Part shown: piece after piece, positions 1 through 6,519 of the stretch
Layout: every line of letters begins with the position of its first letter
Numbering within the stretch: the stretch's first letter is position 1
Position numbers and translations under genes: made by a program
Source of the DNA: ATZT02 sp046046315
GTDB lineage: Bacteria; Actinomycetota; Actinomycetes; S36-B12; UBA5976
Assembly: GCA_046046315.1 (NCBI GenBank)
Contig: JBJOKB010000039.1
Coordinates: forward strand, 1 to 12,763
Direction of reading: 5' to 3'
DNA: 12,763 nucleotides
The notes under the pieces: model-generated
What the model was told of the DNA's origin: nothing
Seen by the model: only the letters and a program-made list of their open reading frames with translations
The model's database searches: none

Positions 1-1
1 A

Positions 2-58
2 TCACAAATCGACACAGCTGTTCAAGAACAGTTGATCGTTGAGTTGTACTCCAAGTAA
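2..58 (+). CDS. rpsD: 30S ribosomal protein S4, C-terminal end (partial)
   Basis: Only the last 18 codons and the TAA stop (56-58) are in the window. They read SQIDTAVQEQLIVELYSK, which matches the highly conserved C-terminus of bacterial ribosomal protein S4, a 16S-rRNA-binding assembly protein and, in some bacteria, a translational repressor of its own operon. Its place just before rpoA and rplQ is the normal bacterial order and supports the call. The rest of the gene lies upstream. A 55-bp gap separates it from rpoA, with no hairpin I can see, so co-transcription with rpoA is likely. Confidence 0.93.
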   Translation, partial: SQIDTAVQEQLIVELYSK

Positions 59-113
59 TAAAGCAATTCCCCAACTAAGTCATCAAATATAGGTTGACTG
101 AGAGGCAGTAAAA

Positions 114-1130
114 ATGTTAATTGCACAACGCCCGATCTTGGTTGAAGAACCAATTTCAGATACCAGAGCAAGATATATTCTCGAGCCATTGGAGCCAGGT
201 TTTGGTTACACACTCGGAAATTCACTTCGTCGCACTCTTTTGTCTTCAATTCCAGGAGCAGCTGTAACAAGCATCCGCATTGAAGGCGCATTGCACGAAT
301 TCACCACCCTTGAAGGTGTTGCAGAAGACGTAACAGAAATCGTCTTAAACGTTAAAGAACTTGTTGTTTCTTCTGATAACGATGAACCAACAGTTATGTA
401 CTTAAGAAAATCTGGTCCAGGAGCAGTAACTGCAGCAGATATCACAGCTCCAGCAGGAGTTGAAGTACATAATCCAAAACTTCACATTGCCACTCTTAAT
501 GGCAAAGGCAAGATTGAAATGGAATTAGTTGTTGAACGCGGTCGTGGTTATGTCACAGCTGTGCAAAACAAAGTAACCGGTGCAGAAATTGGACGCATTC
601 CAGTTGATTCTATTTATTCACCTGTTGTAAAAGTAACTTACAAAGTTGAAGCAACACGTGTGGAACAAAGAACAGACTTTGATCGTTTGATCATCGATGT
701 TGAAACCAAACCATCCATGAGACCAGCAGATGCTGTGGCATCAGCAGGTAGAACATTGGTGGAACTATTTGGTTTGGCACATGAATTAAACGTGAATGCA
801 GAAGGAATTGAAATTGGGCCATCCCCAATTGATGCTTATGCATTGGAACAATTAAATATGCCAATCGAACAACTTGACTTAACAGTTCGTTCATACAACT
901 GCTTGAAGCGCGAAGGCGTTCACACAGTTGGTGAATTGATTACTAGAAGTGAAGCAGATTTGATGGATGTTCGTAACTTTGGTCAAAAATCTATTGATGA
1001 AGTTCACGCCAAGTTAGTAATGCTTGGTTTGAAACTCAAGGATTCACCTGCAGGATATGACAGAACAAAAGCTGCCGGCTACATCGACGAATCAGATGAT
1101 GATGTCGTTGCTGAAGACGAAAAGTTTTAA
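114..1130 (+). CDS. rpoA: DNA-directed RNA polymerase subunit alpha
   Basis: The 338-residue product is the alpha subunit of RNA polymerase, whose dimer nucleates core-enzyme assembly and whose C-terminal domain contacts UP elements and activators. The N-terminal domain (about 1-225) carries the assembly motif GNSLRRTLLSS at 35-45. A linker near 226-248 leads to the C-terminal domain (about 249-310), with LTVRSYNCLKR at 256-266; R259 matches the DNA-contacting Arg265 of E. coli. The protein ends in an acidic tail (ESDDDVVAEDE). Length is normal for the family. The ATG follows AGAGG at 101-105. The gene sits between rpsD and rplQ, as in most bacteria, and nothing in it looks damaged. Confidence 0.98.
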   Translation: MLIAQRPILVEEPISDTRARYILEPLEPGFGYTLGNSLRRTLLSSIPGAAVTSIRIEGALHEFTTLEGVAEDVTEIVLNVKELVVSSDNDEPTVMYLRKSGPGAVTAADITAPAGVEVHNPKLHIATLNGKGKIEMELVVERGRGYVTAVQNKVTGAEIGRIPVDSIYSPVVKVTYKVEATRVEQRTDFDRLIIDVETKPSMRPADAVASAGRTLVELFGLAHELNVNAEGIEIGPSPIDAYALEQLNMPIEQLDLTVRSYNCLKREGVHTVGELITRSEADLMDVRNFGQKSIDEVHAKLVMLGLKLKDSPAGYDRTKAAGYIDESDDDVVAEDEKF

Positions 1131-1167
1131 GAACCCACTAAGACAAAAGAACAAGTAGGAGAAAAAA

Positions 1168-1647
1168 ATGGCATCACCAACCCAGGGTACGCGTCTTGGT
1201 GGTTCTGCAGCGCATCAAAAATTGATTCTTGCTAACTTAGCAACTTCACTTTTCGAAAAAGGCAAAATCACAACTACTGAAGCAAAAGCAAGAAAGCTTC
1301 GCCCTTTTGCAGAAAGAATTATTACTTTCGCAAAACGTGGCGATCTTGCTTCTCGCAGACGAGTATTGGCAGTTATTAGAAATAAATCAGTGGTGCATTC
1401 TTTGTTCACCGAAATTGGTCCAAGCTTTGCTAAAAGGGATGGCGGCTACACCCGCATCACCAAACTTGGCACCAGAAAAGGCGACAACGCATCAATGGCA
1501 GTAATTGAATTAGTTGAAGCTTTAGCGCAAAAAGTTGTTGCTGAAGCAGAAGGTGCAACAAAAAGAGCTGTGAAAGAAGAAGCAGCAGCACCTGCTAAAA
1601 AAGCCGCTAAGAAAACTGCTGCGAAAAAAGAAACTAAGGATGCATAA
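1168..1647 (+). CDS. rplQ: 50S ribosomal protein L17
   Basis: This is ribosomal protein L17 of the large subunit, located near the peptide exit tunnel. Residues 1-120 are the conserved L17 core, with the N-terminal pattern TQGTRLGGSAAHQKLILANL and the later GGYTRITKLGTRKGDNASMA segment. Residues from about 121 to 159 form a low-complexity Ala/Lys/Glu tail (AKKAAKKTAAKKETKDA), an extension common in actinobacterial L17 and probably disordered and RNA-binding. The ATG has a strong Shine-Dalgarno, AGGAG at 1157-1161, six bases upstream. It follows rpoA after 37 bp and is co-transcribed with it by inference. Its TAA (1645-1647) is in the same frame as the following truA. Confidence 0.97.
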   Translation: MASPTQGTRLGGSAAHQKLILANLATSLFEKGKITTTEAKARKLRPFAERIITFAKRGDLASRRRVLAVIRNKSVVHSLFTEIGPSFAKRDGGYTRITKLGTRKGDNASMAVIELVEALAQKVVAEAEGATKRAVKEEAAAPAKKAAKKTAAKKETKDA

Positions 1648-1668
1648 ATAGTTACTAAAAGAAAAATT

Positions 1669-1701
1669 AACGAGCCCGCCTCCAAAAGAGGTGGGCTCGT
1701 T
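1669..1701 (+). terminator. 14-bp hairpin after rplQ, overlapping the truA 5' end
   Basis: The arms AACGAGCCCGCCTC (1669-1682) and GAGGTGGGCTCGTT (1688-1701) pair over 14 positions, 13 Watson-Crick and one G-U, around a CAAAA loop. The stem is GC-rich in an A+T-rich background and begins 21 bases after the rplQ stop, so it is a likely intrinsic terminator of the rpsD-rpoA-rplQ transcript. Only two T residues end the stem, which is tolerated in actinobacteria. The 3' arm is also the first conserved truA sequence, so it could instead act as a partial terminator or a translation-control hairpin for truA. Confidence 0.7.
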
Positions 1702-2502
1702 CGCATTCGCCTTGATATTGCTTACGACGGAACTAATTTTTCAGGTTTTGGAATTCAACCTTCCATGCGAACTGTGCAGGGAGAATTAAATAAATCATTA
1801 AAGAAATTCTTAAGACTAGACAAAGTTAAAACAGTTGGGGCAGGCAGAACAGATGCTGGTGTTCATGCCCGTGGTCAAGTTGTGCATTTTGATGTTGAAG
1901 AAGATTTGTGGTCAAAAATTAAAGACCCGATGTATAAATTTAGAAGAATATTACCCAACGATATTCAAGTCAGAAAAGTTTCAATTGCACACCCCAATTT
2001 TGATGCTCGATACTCTGCGTTAACTAGAAGATATTCATACACAATTTCAGATGCCAAAGATGGTATTGATCCACTTAATTCTCGATATGTTTTGGATTAT
2101 CGTAAAAAACTTGATCATCACGCAATGAATAAAGCAAGTCAAGAACTTCTTGGATTAAATGATTTTTATGCTTTTTGCAAAAGTCGTGAAGGTTCAACAA
2201 CAATTAGAAACTTGATCAAGTTCAATTGGACAAGAAAGAGTAATTACGTAATTTGTGAAGTAATTGCCGATGCCTTCTGCTACTCAATGGTCAGAGGATT
2301 AGTCGCAGCCATCATTCAAGTCGGAGATGGCAAAAGAGAAGTTTCTTGGCCTAAAGAAATTATGTTAAAACGCAAGAAAATTACAGATTTAAACGTTGTT
2401 GCAGCTAATGCTTTAGTGCTTGAGGAAGTGACCTACCCGCACCCTTCAAAGTTAAAAGAGCAATATGAAATAACCAGACGCTTAAGGAAACTCGAAGAGT
2501 AG
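1699..2502 (+). CDS. truA: tRNA pseudouridine(38-40) synthase TruA; start codon unresolved
   Basis: TruA converts uridines 38, 39 and 40 of the tRNA anticodon arm to pseudouridine. The catalytic motif GRTDAGVHA is encoded around 1846-1872, its Asp being the nucleophile, and the C-terminal domain has MVRGLVAAIIQVGDG. The first ATG of the frame (1765) would remove the conserved N-terminal strand VRIRLDIAYDGTNFSGF, which is clearly coded from 1699. No in-frame ATG, GTG or TTG lies between the rplQ stop and 1765. Rare-start candidates are ATA 1648 (AAGGA seven bases upstream), ATT 1666, GTT 1699 and ATT 1705 (GAGGTG at 1688-1693). The coordinate 1699 marks the start of recognisable homology, not a proven start. 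From there the product is 267 residues, a normal TruA length. A frameshift from GTG 1691, stop readthrough from rplQ, or a sequence error are alternatives. Confidence 0.88.
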   Translation, partial: VRIRLDIAYDGTNFSGFGIQPSMRTVQGELNKSLKKFLRLDKVKTVGAGRTDAGVHARGQVVHFDVEEDLWSKIKDPMYKFRRILPNDIQVRKVSIAHPNFDARYSALTRRYSYTISDAKDGIDPLNSRYVLDYRKKLDHHAMNKASQELLGLNDFYAFCKSREGSTTIRNLIKFNWTRKSNYVICEVIADAFCYSMVRGLVAAIIQVGDGKREVSWPKEIMLKRKKITDLNVVAANALVLEEVTYPHPSKLKEQYEITRRLRKLEE

Positions 2503-2564
2503 AAAGCAATTCCAGGTGTGTAAAGTTTGAATAAATCAAGTGAATTAGAAGAGGAAAAACCTAA

Positions 2565-3398
2565 ATGAATTCCACCAAAGTTTGGTTAAACGATGAGTTG
2601 GTGGATGCCGACAAGGCAATGGTGAGCATTTTTGACCACGGATTTACAGTCGGTGATGGAGCTTTTGAAACATTAAAAGTAGTAAATGGTCAACCAATAG
2701 CAATTACTCGTCATATTAAAAGGTTGATTCACTCTTTAAACACAATTGGTATTGAAATAAATAGTGAAGAAATTTTAAGAAAAGCAGTCACCGAAGTTAT
2801 CCAAGCTAATAAATCTTTAGGTGATGTGATGAGAATGAGAATTACCTATACAAGTGGGGTAGGACCTCTTGGCTCTGATCGAACAAAAGATAATTTTACT
2901 TTGGTTGTAGCAGTCAGTCCAGAATCGGTTTGGCCAGAAACAGCAATAGTTGCAACGGTAAAAGATCCCCGAAACGATATGTCAATGTTGGCTGGATCAA
3001 AAACTACTTCTTATGCACAAAATGCAGCATTGCTTTCTGTGGCACGAAAACTTGGTGCACACGAAGCGATCATGCCAAATACAAAAGGTGAATTATGTGA
3101 AGGAACTGGATCGAATATTTTTGTAGTTAAAGATGGTCAAGTAATGACTCCACCTTTAAGTGGAGGATGTTTAGGTGGAATTACCAGAGCTTTAGTTATT
3201 AAATGGTTTGATGTTAAAGAAGTCGATCTACCAATGTCGGTTCTTAAGGATGTTGATGAAGCGTTTTTAACTTCATCCACCCGAGACATTCAACCTATTT
3301 CAAAAATTGATGACCGAGTTCTTCAAGCTCCAGGACCAGTAGCTTCCAAAATGCGACGAGAATTCATCGAAAAATTAGCCCAAAATTACGATGCTTAA
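2565..3398 (+). CDS. Class IV PLP aminotransferase (aminodeoxychorismate lyase-like)
   Basis: The 277-residue protein belongs to the fold-type IV PLP family, which includes aminodeoxychorismate lyase (PabC, p-aminobenzoate for folate), branched-chain aminotransferase (IlvE) and D-amino-acid aminotransferase. Visible landmarks are FDHGFTVGDGAFET (23-36), ITRHIKRL (47-54) with a phosphate-contacting Arg, the likely PLP lysine K146 in GSKTTSYAQN, ELCEGTGSNIF (176-186) with the conserved Glu, and GGITRAL (204-210). The size and GDGAFET suit PabC of actinobacteria, but motifs alone do not fix the substrate, so no symbol is given. The ATG has GAGGA (2551-2555) nine bases upstream. It lies 62 bp after truA, where rplM would more often follow directly. 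Confidence 0.85.
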   Translation: MNSTKVWLNDELVDADKAMVSIFDHGFTVGDGAFETLKVVNGQPIAITRHIKRLIHSLNTIGIEINSEEILRKAVTEVIQANKSLGDVMRMRITYTSGVGPLGSDRTKDNFTLVVAVSPESVWPETAIVATVKDPRNDMSMLAGSKTTSYAQNAALLSVARKLGAHEAIMPNTKGELCEGTGSNIFVVKDGQVMTPPLSGGCLGGITRALVIKWFDVKEVDLPMSVLKDVDEAFLTSSTRDIQPISKIDDRVLQAPGPVASKMRREFIEKLAQNYDA

Positions 3399-3414
3399 GA
3401 GGGGAATTTCCCTC
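3399..3414 (+). terminator. Short hairpin directly after the aminotransferase gene
   Basis: GAGGG (3399-3403) and CCCTC (3410-3414) form a 5-bp stem around a 6-base loop, starting at the first base after the TAA stop. It is followed by an A-rich stretch rather than a T-run. It could be a weak intrinsic terminator separating the aminotransferase from the rplM operon, but the stem is short and may be chance. Confidence 0.3.
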
Positions 3415-3526
3415 ACAAAATTAGGCAATACCCTCGATGCCATGAGGAGAAGATGGGTTGGGTAATCTAGGACTTCGAGCAAGATAGCGATAACAAGCCC
3501 CAAACGAAAAAGAAAAGAAGAAAACT
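3415..3526 (+). promoter_or_regulatory. Untranslated leader and probable promoter region of rplM-rpsI
   Basis: These 112 bases carry no convincing gene and precede a ribosomal protein operon. A possible -10 hexamer TAATCT lies at 3463-3468, without a clear -35 at the usual distance. CCTC (3432-3435) can pair with GAGG (3444-3447) over an 8-base loop. Leaders before rplM bind L13 in some bacteria, but I cannot match this sequence to a known L13 leader. The GTG of rplM has only a weak A/G-rich Shine-Dalgarno. Confidence 0.35.
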
Positions 3527-3979
3527 GTGCGTACATTCAGTCCCAAGACAAACGAGGTAACTCGTGCTTGGCACGTTATTGATGCAAACGAAATTCCACT
3601 AGGACGAATTGCATCAGTGGCCGCAACAATTCTTCGCGGCAAACACAAAGCTATTTTTGCACCACATGTTGATACAGGCGATTTCGTAATTGTGATCAAT
3701 GCAGGCAAAGTTGCACTTTCTGGTTCAAAGCGTCAACAAAAGAAAGCTTTCACTTACTCTGGTTTCCCAGGTGGTTTAACAGCAATTGGTTACGACAAAT
3801 TATTAGAAACTAATCCACAACGTGCAATTGAAATTGCAGTCAAGGGAATGCTTCCTCACAACAAACTTGGTCGCCAATTAATTAAAAAACTTAAGGTTTA
3901 CGCAGATGCAAATCATCCACATGTTGCACAAAATCCAAAACCTTACGAAATCAAACAAATCAAGCAGATTGCAAACTAA
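3527..3979 (+). CDS. rplM: 50S ribosomal protein L13
   Basis: The 150-residue product is ribosomal protein L13, an early large-subunit assembly protein. The sequence shows the family pattern throughout: RAWHVIDANEIPLGRIAS near the N-terminus, ILRGKHKAIFAPHVDTGDFV in the centre, then KMYRHSGFPGG-like KAFTYSGFPGG and KGMLPHNKLGRQLIKKLKVY, with the terminal NHPHVAQNPKPYEI. The start is GTG, chosen because homology begins at once (MRTFSPK, typical of actinobacterial L13). The Shine-Dalgarno is a weak purine stretch. The gene lies 12 bp before rpsI, the near-universal rplM-rpsI pair. Confidence 0.98.
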   Translation: MRTFSPKTNEVTRAWHVIDANEIPLGRIASVAATILRGKHKAIFAPHVDTGDFVIVINAGKVALSGSKRQQKKAFTYSGFPGGLTAIGYDKLLETNPQRAIEIAVKGMLPHNKLGRQLIKKLKVYADANHPHVAQNPKPYEIKQIKQIAN

Positions 3980-3991
3980 GAGGAAAATATC

Positions 3992-4450
3992 TTGAGCGAA
4001 TCAGAAAACTACGTCACCAGCGAATCATCAAAAACTTTTGCACCATTAAAAACTGGTAAGCAAGCACCAAGTGCGGGAACTGGTCGCAGAAAAGAAGCTA
4101 TTGCTCGCGTCCGTATTGTTCCAGGCAATGGAAAGTTCGTAGTTAACGGTAAAGAATTAGCAGTTTATTTTCCAAACAAATTGCATCAACAATTAGTTAA
4201 TGATCCATTTAAAGTTTTAGGTATTGAAAAAAATTATGACGTAATTGCTCACATTGTGGGTGGAGGATCAAGTGGTCAAGCAGGAGCACTTCGTCTAGGA
4301 ATTGCCAGAGCACTTAATGCCGTTGATAGAGATATTAATCGTCCAATTTTGAAAAAAGCAGGTTTCTTAACTCGTGATCCAAGAGTTATCGAACGTAAAA
4401 AAGCTGGTTTGAAGAAAGCTCGTAAGCGTTCTCAATACAGCAAGAGATAG
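3992..4450 (+). CDS. rpsI: 30S ribosomal protein S9
   Basis: This is ribosomal protein S9 (152 residues), whose C-terminal tail reaches the P-site tRNA. The core begins at TGRRKEAIARVRIVPG and ends in the invariant KKARKRSQYSKR, with the functionally critical terminal Ser-Lys-Arg intact. About 29 N-terminal residues before the core form the variable extension usual in actinobacteria. The start is TTG, supported by AGAGGA at 3979-3984 seven bases upstream; the extension is open from there. It follows rplM by 12 bp and precedes glmM by 4 bp, so the three genes are almost certainly one transcript. Confidence 0.97.
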   Translation: MSESENYVTSESSKTFAPLKTGKQAPSAGTGRRKEAIARVRIVPGNGKFVVNGKELAVYFPNKLHQQLVNDPFKVLGIEKNYDVIAHIVGGGSSGQAGALRLGIARALNAVDRDINRPILKKAGFLTRDPRVIERKKAGLKKARKRSQYSKR

Positions 4451-4454
4451 TTTC

Positions 4455-5789
4455 ATGGGCCGATTATTCGGCACCGATGGTGTGCGAGGCAGTGCCAATA
4501 AAGATCTCACACCTGAATTAGTTTTTTCACTTGGTAAATCTGCATCACTAGTTATTGCCAAAAGTCATGGCAAAGGAAAAGCCAAAGCCGTAGTGGGCAG
4601 AGATCCTCGTGCGTCTGGAGAAATGTTAGAAGCTGCTTTGATTGCAGGATTAGCAACAGTTGGTGTTGATGTTTTGAAAGTTGGAGTTTTACCAACTCCA
4701 GCAATTGCTTACTTAACTAAATATTATGGAGCAGATTTAGGAGTAGTTTTATCTGCTTCACACAACGTATTTTCAGACAACGGTGTTAAATTCTTTTCAA
4801 AAGATGGCAAAAAATTACCAGATGAAGTTGAAGATGAAATTGAGAAAAACTTAGAAACAAAAGTTCCTCATCCAACCGGAAGTGATGTAGGTCGAGTCAA
4901 AGAAATGGCTGATGCCTACGAAGCATATTTAGCTCATGTTTTAGAAACGGTAAATACAGGCGCTCTTAAAGGTTTGAAAATTGCAGTTGATTGTGCAAAT
5001 GGTGCAGCAAGTGAAGTTGCGCCAGATCTTTATTCGCGCGCAGGAGCAGAAGTAATTGCAATTCATAATGCACCTAATGGAATAAATATTAATGATAATT
5101 GTGGCTCTACACATTTAGAGTCATTAATTGAAACTGTTAAGAAAAATAATTGTGATCTAGGAATTGCACACGATGGTGATGCAGACAGATGTTTAGCAAT
5201 AGATAGTTCAGGCAATGTGATTGATGGTGATCACATATTGGCACTTTTAGCACAAGATTTTAAACAAACTGGAAAATTAACTTCTGACACAGTTGTTTCT
5301 ACTGTCATGGCAAATCTTGGATTCAAAATTGCTATGAAAACCGCTGCAATTAATGTGATTGAAACAGGTGTTGGCGATCGATATGTTCTTGAGGCTATGG
5401 AAGAGAAAAATTACGTTTTAGGTGGAGAACAGTCTGGTCACATCATCATGAGAAATCACTCAACTACAGGAGATGGATTATTAACAGCGCTTCAATTAAT
5501 GAACGCAGTTTCCACAACTAAGAAGTCTCTCCAAGAATTAGCTGGAATTGTGAATAAATTTCCACAAGTTTTAATAAATATTCCTGATGTTGATAAATCT
5601 AAAATTGAAAACTCTGAACTTCAAGATGCCGTTAAGAAATCTGAAAACCTACTTGGAGACAAAGGAAGAGTTTTACTTAGATCAAGTGGAACTGAGCCTT
5701 TGATTCGAGTAATGGTTGAAGCAGAAACAATGAAGCAAGCCCAAGAAGTTGCTGAATCCTTAGCCAATGTAGTTAAGAAAACTTGCTAG
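4455..5789 (+). CDS. glmM: Phosphoglucosamine mutase
   Basis: GlmM interconverts glucosamine-6-phosphate and glucosamine-1-phosphate, the step after GlmS on the way to UDP-GlcNAc for peptidoglycan. All alpha-D-phosphohexomutase landmarks are visible in 444 residues: LFGTDGVRG (4-12), the phosphoserine loop SASHN (100-104, S102), the Mg2+ loop DGDADR (240-245), the sugar-binding GGEQSGH (323-329) and the phosphate-binding RSSGTEPLIRVM (409-420). One oddity is valine at 105, where the family almost always has proline (SASHNP). The ATG is only 4 bp after the rpsI stop, so translation is probably coupled. Its TAG stop shares CTAG (5786-5789) with the opposing yaaA stop. Confidence 0.97.
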   Translation: MGRLFGTDGVRGSANKDLTPELVFSLGKSASLVIAKSHGKGKAKAVVGRDPRASGEMLEAALIAGLATVGVDVLKVGVLPTPAIAYLTKYYGADLGVVLSASHNVFSDNGVKFFSKDGKKLPDEVEDEIEKNLETKVPHPTGSDVGRVKEMADAYEAYLAHVLETVNTGALKGLKIAVDCANGAASEVAPDLYSRAGAEVIAIHNAPNGININDNCGSTHLESLIETVKKNNCDLGIAHDGDADRCLAIDSSGNVIDGDHILALLAQDFKQTGKLTSDTVVSTVMANLGFKIAMKTAAINVIETGVGDRYVLEAMEEKNYVLGGEQSGHIIMRNHSTTGDGLLTALQLMNAVSTTKKSLQELAGIVNKFPQVLINIPDVDKSKIENSELQDAVKKSENLLGDKGRVLLRSSGTEPLIRVMVEAETMKQAQEVAESLANVVKKTC

Positions 5790-6472
5790 ACTTTAACGAT
5801 AACGTCTAAAAACCAACTCTTCTTGCCATCGGGTTTAACTAATTCACATTTAAATTCTTTAGCCACAATTTTTTGCAATTCTTGTGGATTCTTTGGACTC
5901 TTTGCCTGTTGAACTAATAACTTAGTAACATCTCCTCTTGTTTTCTTTGACATATGAGTAACAACTGTTCGTTTGCCATTTTTTTCAGTAAAGACTCTTA
6001 TCCCTACCGTTTTCTTTATATCTGGTGTCCACACCCCTTGATACGTTGTTGAACGGCAATCAACAATTAAATCAGTTTTTATCTCATCTAATGCTTTGCT
6101 AACAACAGGTTTCCAAAGCGCATTTAAAGAACCTAATTTAGGTAAAGACTTAGCCATATCAAGTTTGTAAGGCGGAATCATGTCATTTAATTTAACTGCA
6201 CCAAATAATGCAGAAATAATTATAATATTTTTTTCTGCACGTTTTTTTGACGCAGCATTTAAATTATGAAAATCAAGTGCTTGATATAAAACACCTGAAT
6301 ATACTTCTATAGCTTTTGCGCAAGGAGATTTGGCAATTTTTGCACCCAATGCAGATAGAGTTTTCTTTCTTGTTGCAAGTAGATCCTTATTAAAAGAAAG
6401 AGAGGTTAATGAGACCGGTTTGCCCTTCTGCACGGAGTTCTTGCCTTCGCTGGGCGGTAAGAGGATGAGCAC
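5786..6472 (-). CDS. yaaA: Peroxide stress protein YaaA (DUF328/UPF0246)
   Basis: The 228-residue protein belongs to the YaaA/DUF328 family. In E. coli the family member is induced by OxyR, limits intracellular free iron and so protects DNA from peroxide; that role is borrowed here, not shown. Family features are the N-terminal LLPPSEGK, YSGVLYQALDF, the central ALFGAVKLNDMIPPYKLDM, VDCRSTTYQGVW and HMSKKTRGDVTKLL. The start is GTG (6470-6472, reverse strand); there is no good Shine-Dalgarno, and a possible -10 (TAGTGT) ends seven bases upstream, compatible with a leaderless message. It is the only reverse-strand gene in the window, convergent with glmM and divergent from glmS. Confidence 0.9.
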   Translation of the reverse strand: MLILLPPSEGKNSVQKGKPVSLTSLSFNKDLLATRKKTLSALGAKIAKSPCAKAIEVYSGVLYQALDFHNLNAASKKRAEKNIIIISALFGAVKLNDMIPPYKLDMAKSLPKLGSLNALWKPVVSKALDEIKTDLIVDCRSTTYQGVWTPDIKKTVGIRVFTEKNGKRTVVTHMSKKTRGDVTKLLVQQAKSPKNPQELQKIVAKEFKCELVKPDGKKSWFLDVIVKV

Positions 6473-6519
6473 AAGTTGAACACTACGCCAAATTCTCTTT
6501 CGCGTAGGCTGTTAACACA
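6473..6519. promoter_or_regulatory. Compact divergent promoter region with palindrome (yaaA / glmS)
   Basis: This 47-bp gap must serve two genes that start back to back. CTACGC (6483-6488) and GCGTAG (6502-6507) form a 6-bp inverted repeat; after a C-C mismatch AAA/TTT extends it, around a central TTCTC. Each outer arm runs into a TANNNT hexamer: TAGGCT (6505-6510) toward glmS and TAGTGT (6485-6480, reverse strand) toward yaaA. These end 9 and 7 bases before the respective start codons, and neither gene has a clear Shine-Dalgarno, so both messages may be leaderless. No convincing -35 boxes fit. The palindrome could be an operator or simply mirror-image promoters. Confidence 0.45.

Noticed and set aside
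94..99. TTGACT resembling a -35 box before rpoA
   Set aside because: The matching -10 position would fall inside the rpoA coding region and contains no suitable hexamer.
22..291. Reverse-strand 89-codon ORF over the rpsD/rpoA junction
   Set aside because: It lies antisense to conserved rpsD and rpoA coding sequence and has no recognisable domain.
1560..1640. Ala/Lys repeat-like tail of rplQ as a tandem repeat or foreign insertion
   Set aside because: Ala/Lys-rich extensions are usual at the C-terminus of actinobacterial L17, and composition matches the rest of the gene.
3421..3708. Reverse-strand 95-codon ORF spanning the rplM leader
   Set aside because: Most of it is antisense to conserved rplM; the translation looks like random low-complexity sequence with no family features.
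6473..6519. glmS ribozyme/riboswitch
   Set aside because: The gap is 47 bp, far too short for the glmS ribozyme, which is also mainly found in Firmicutes.
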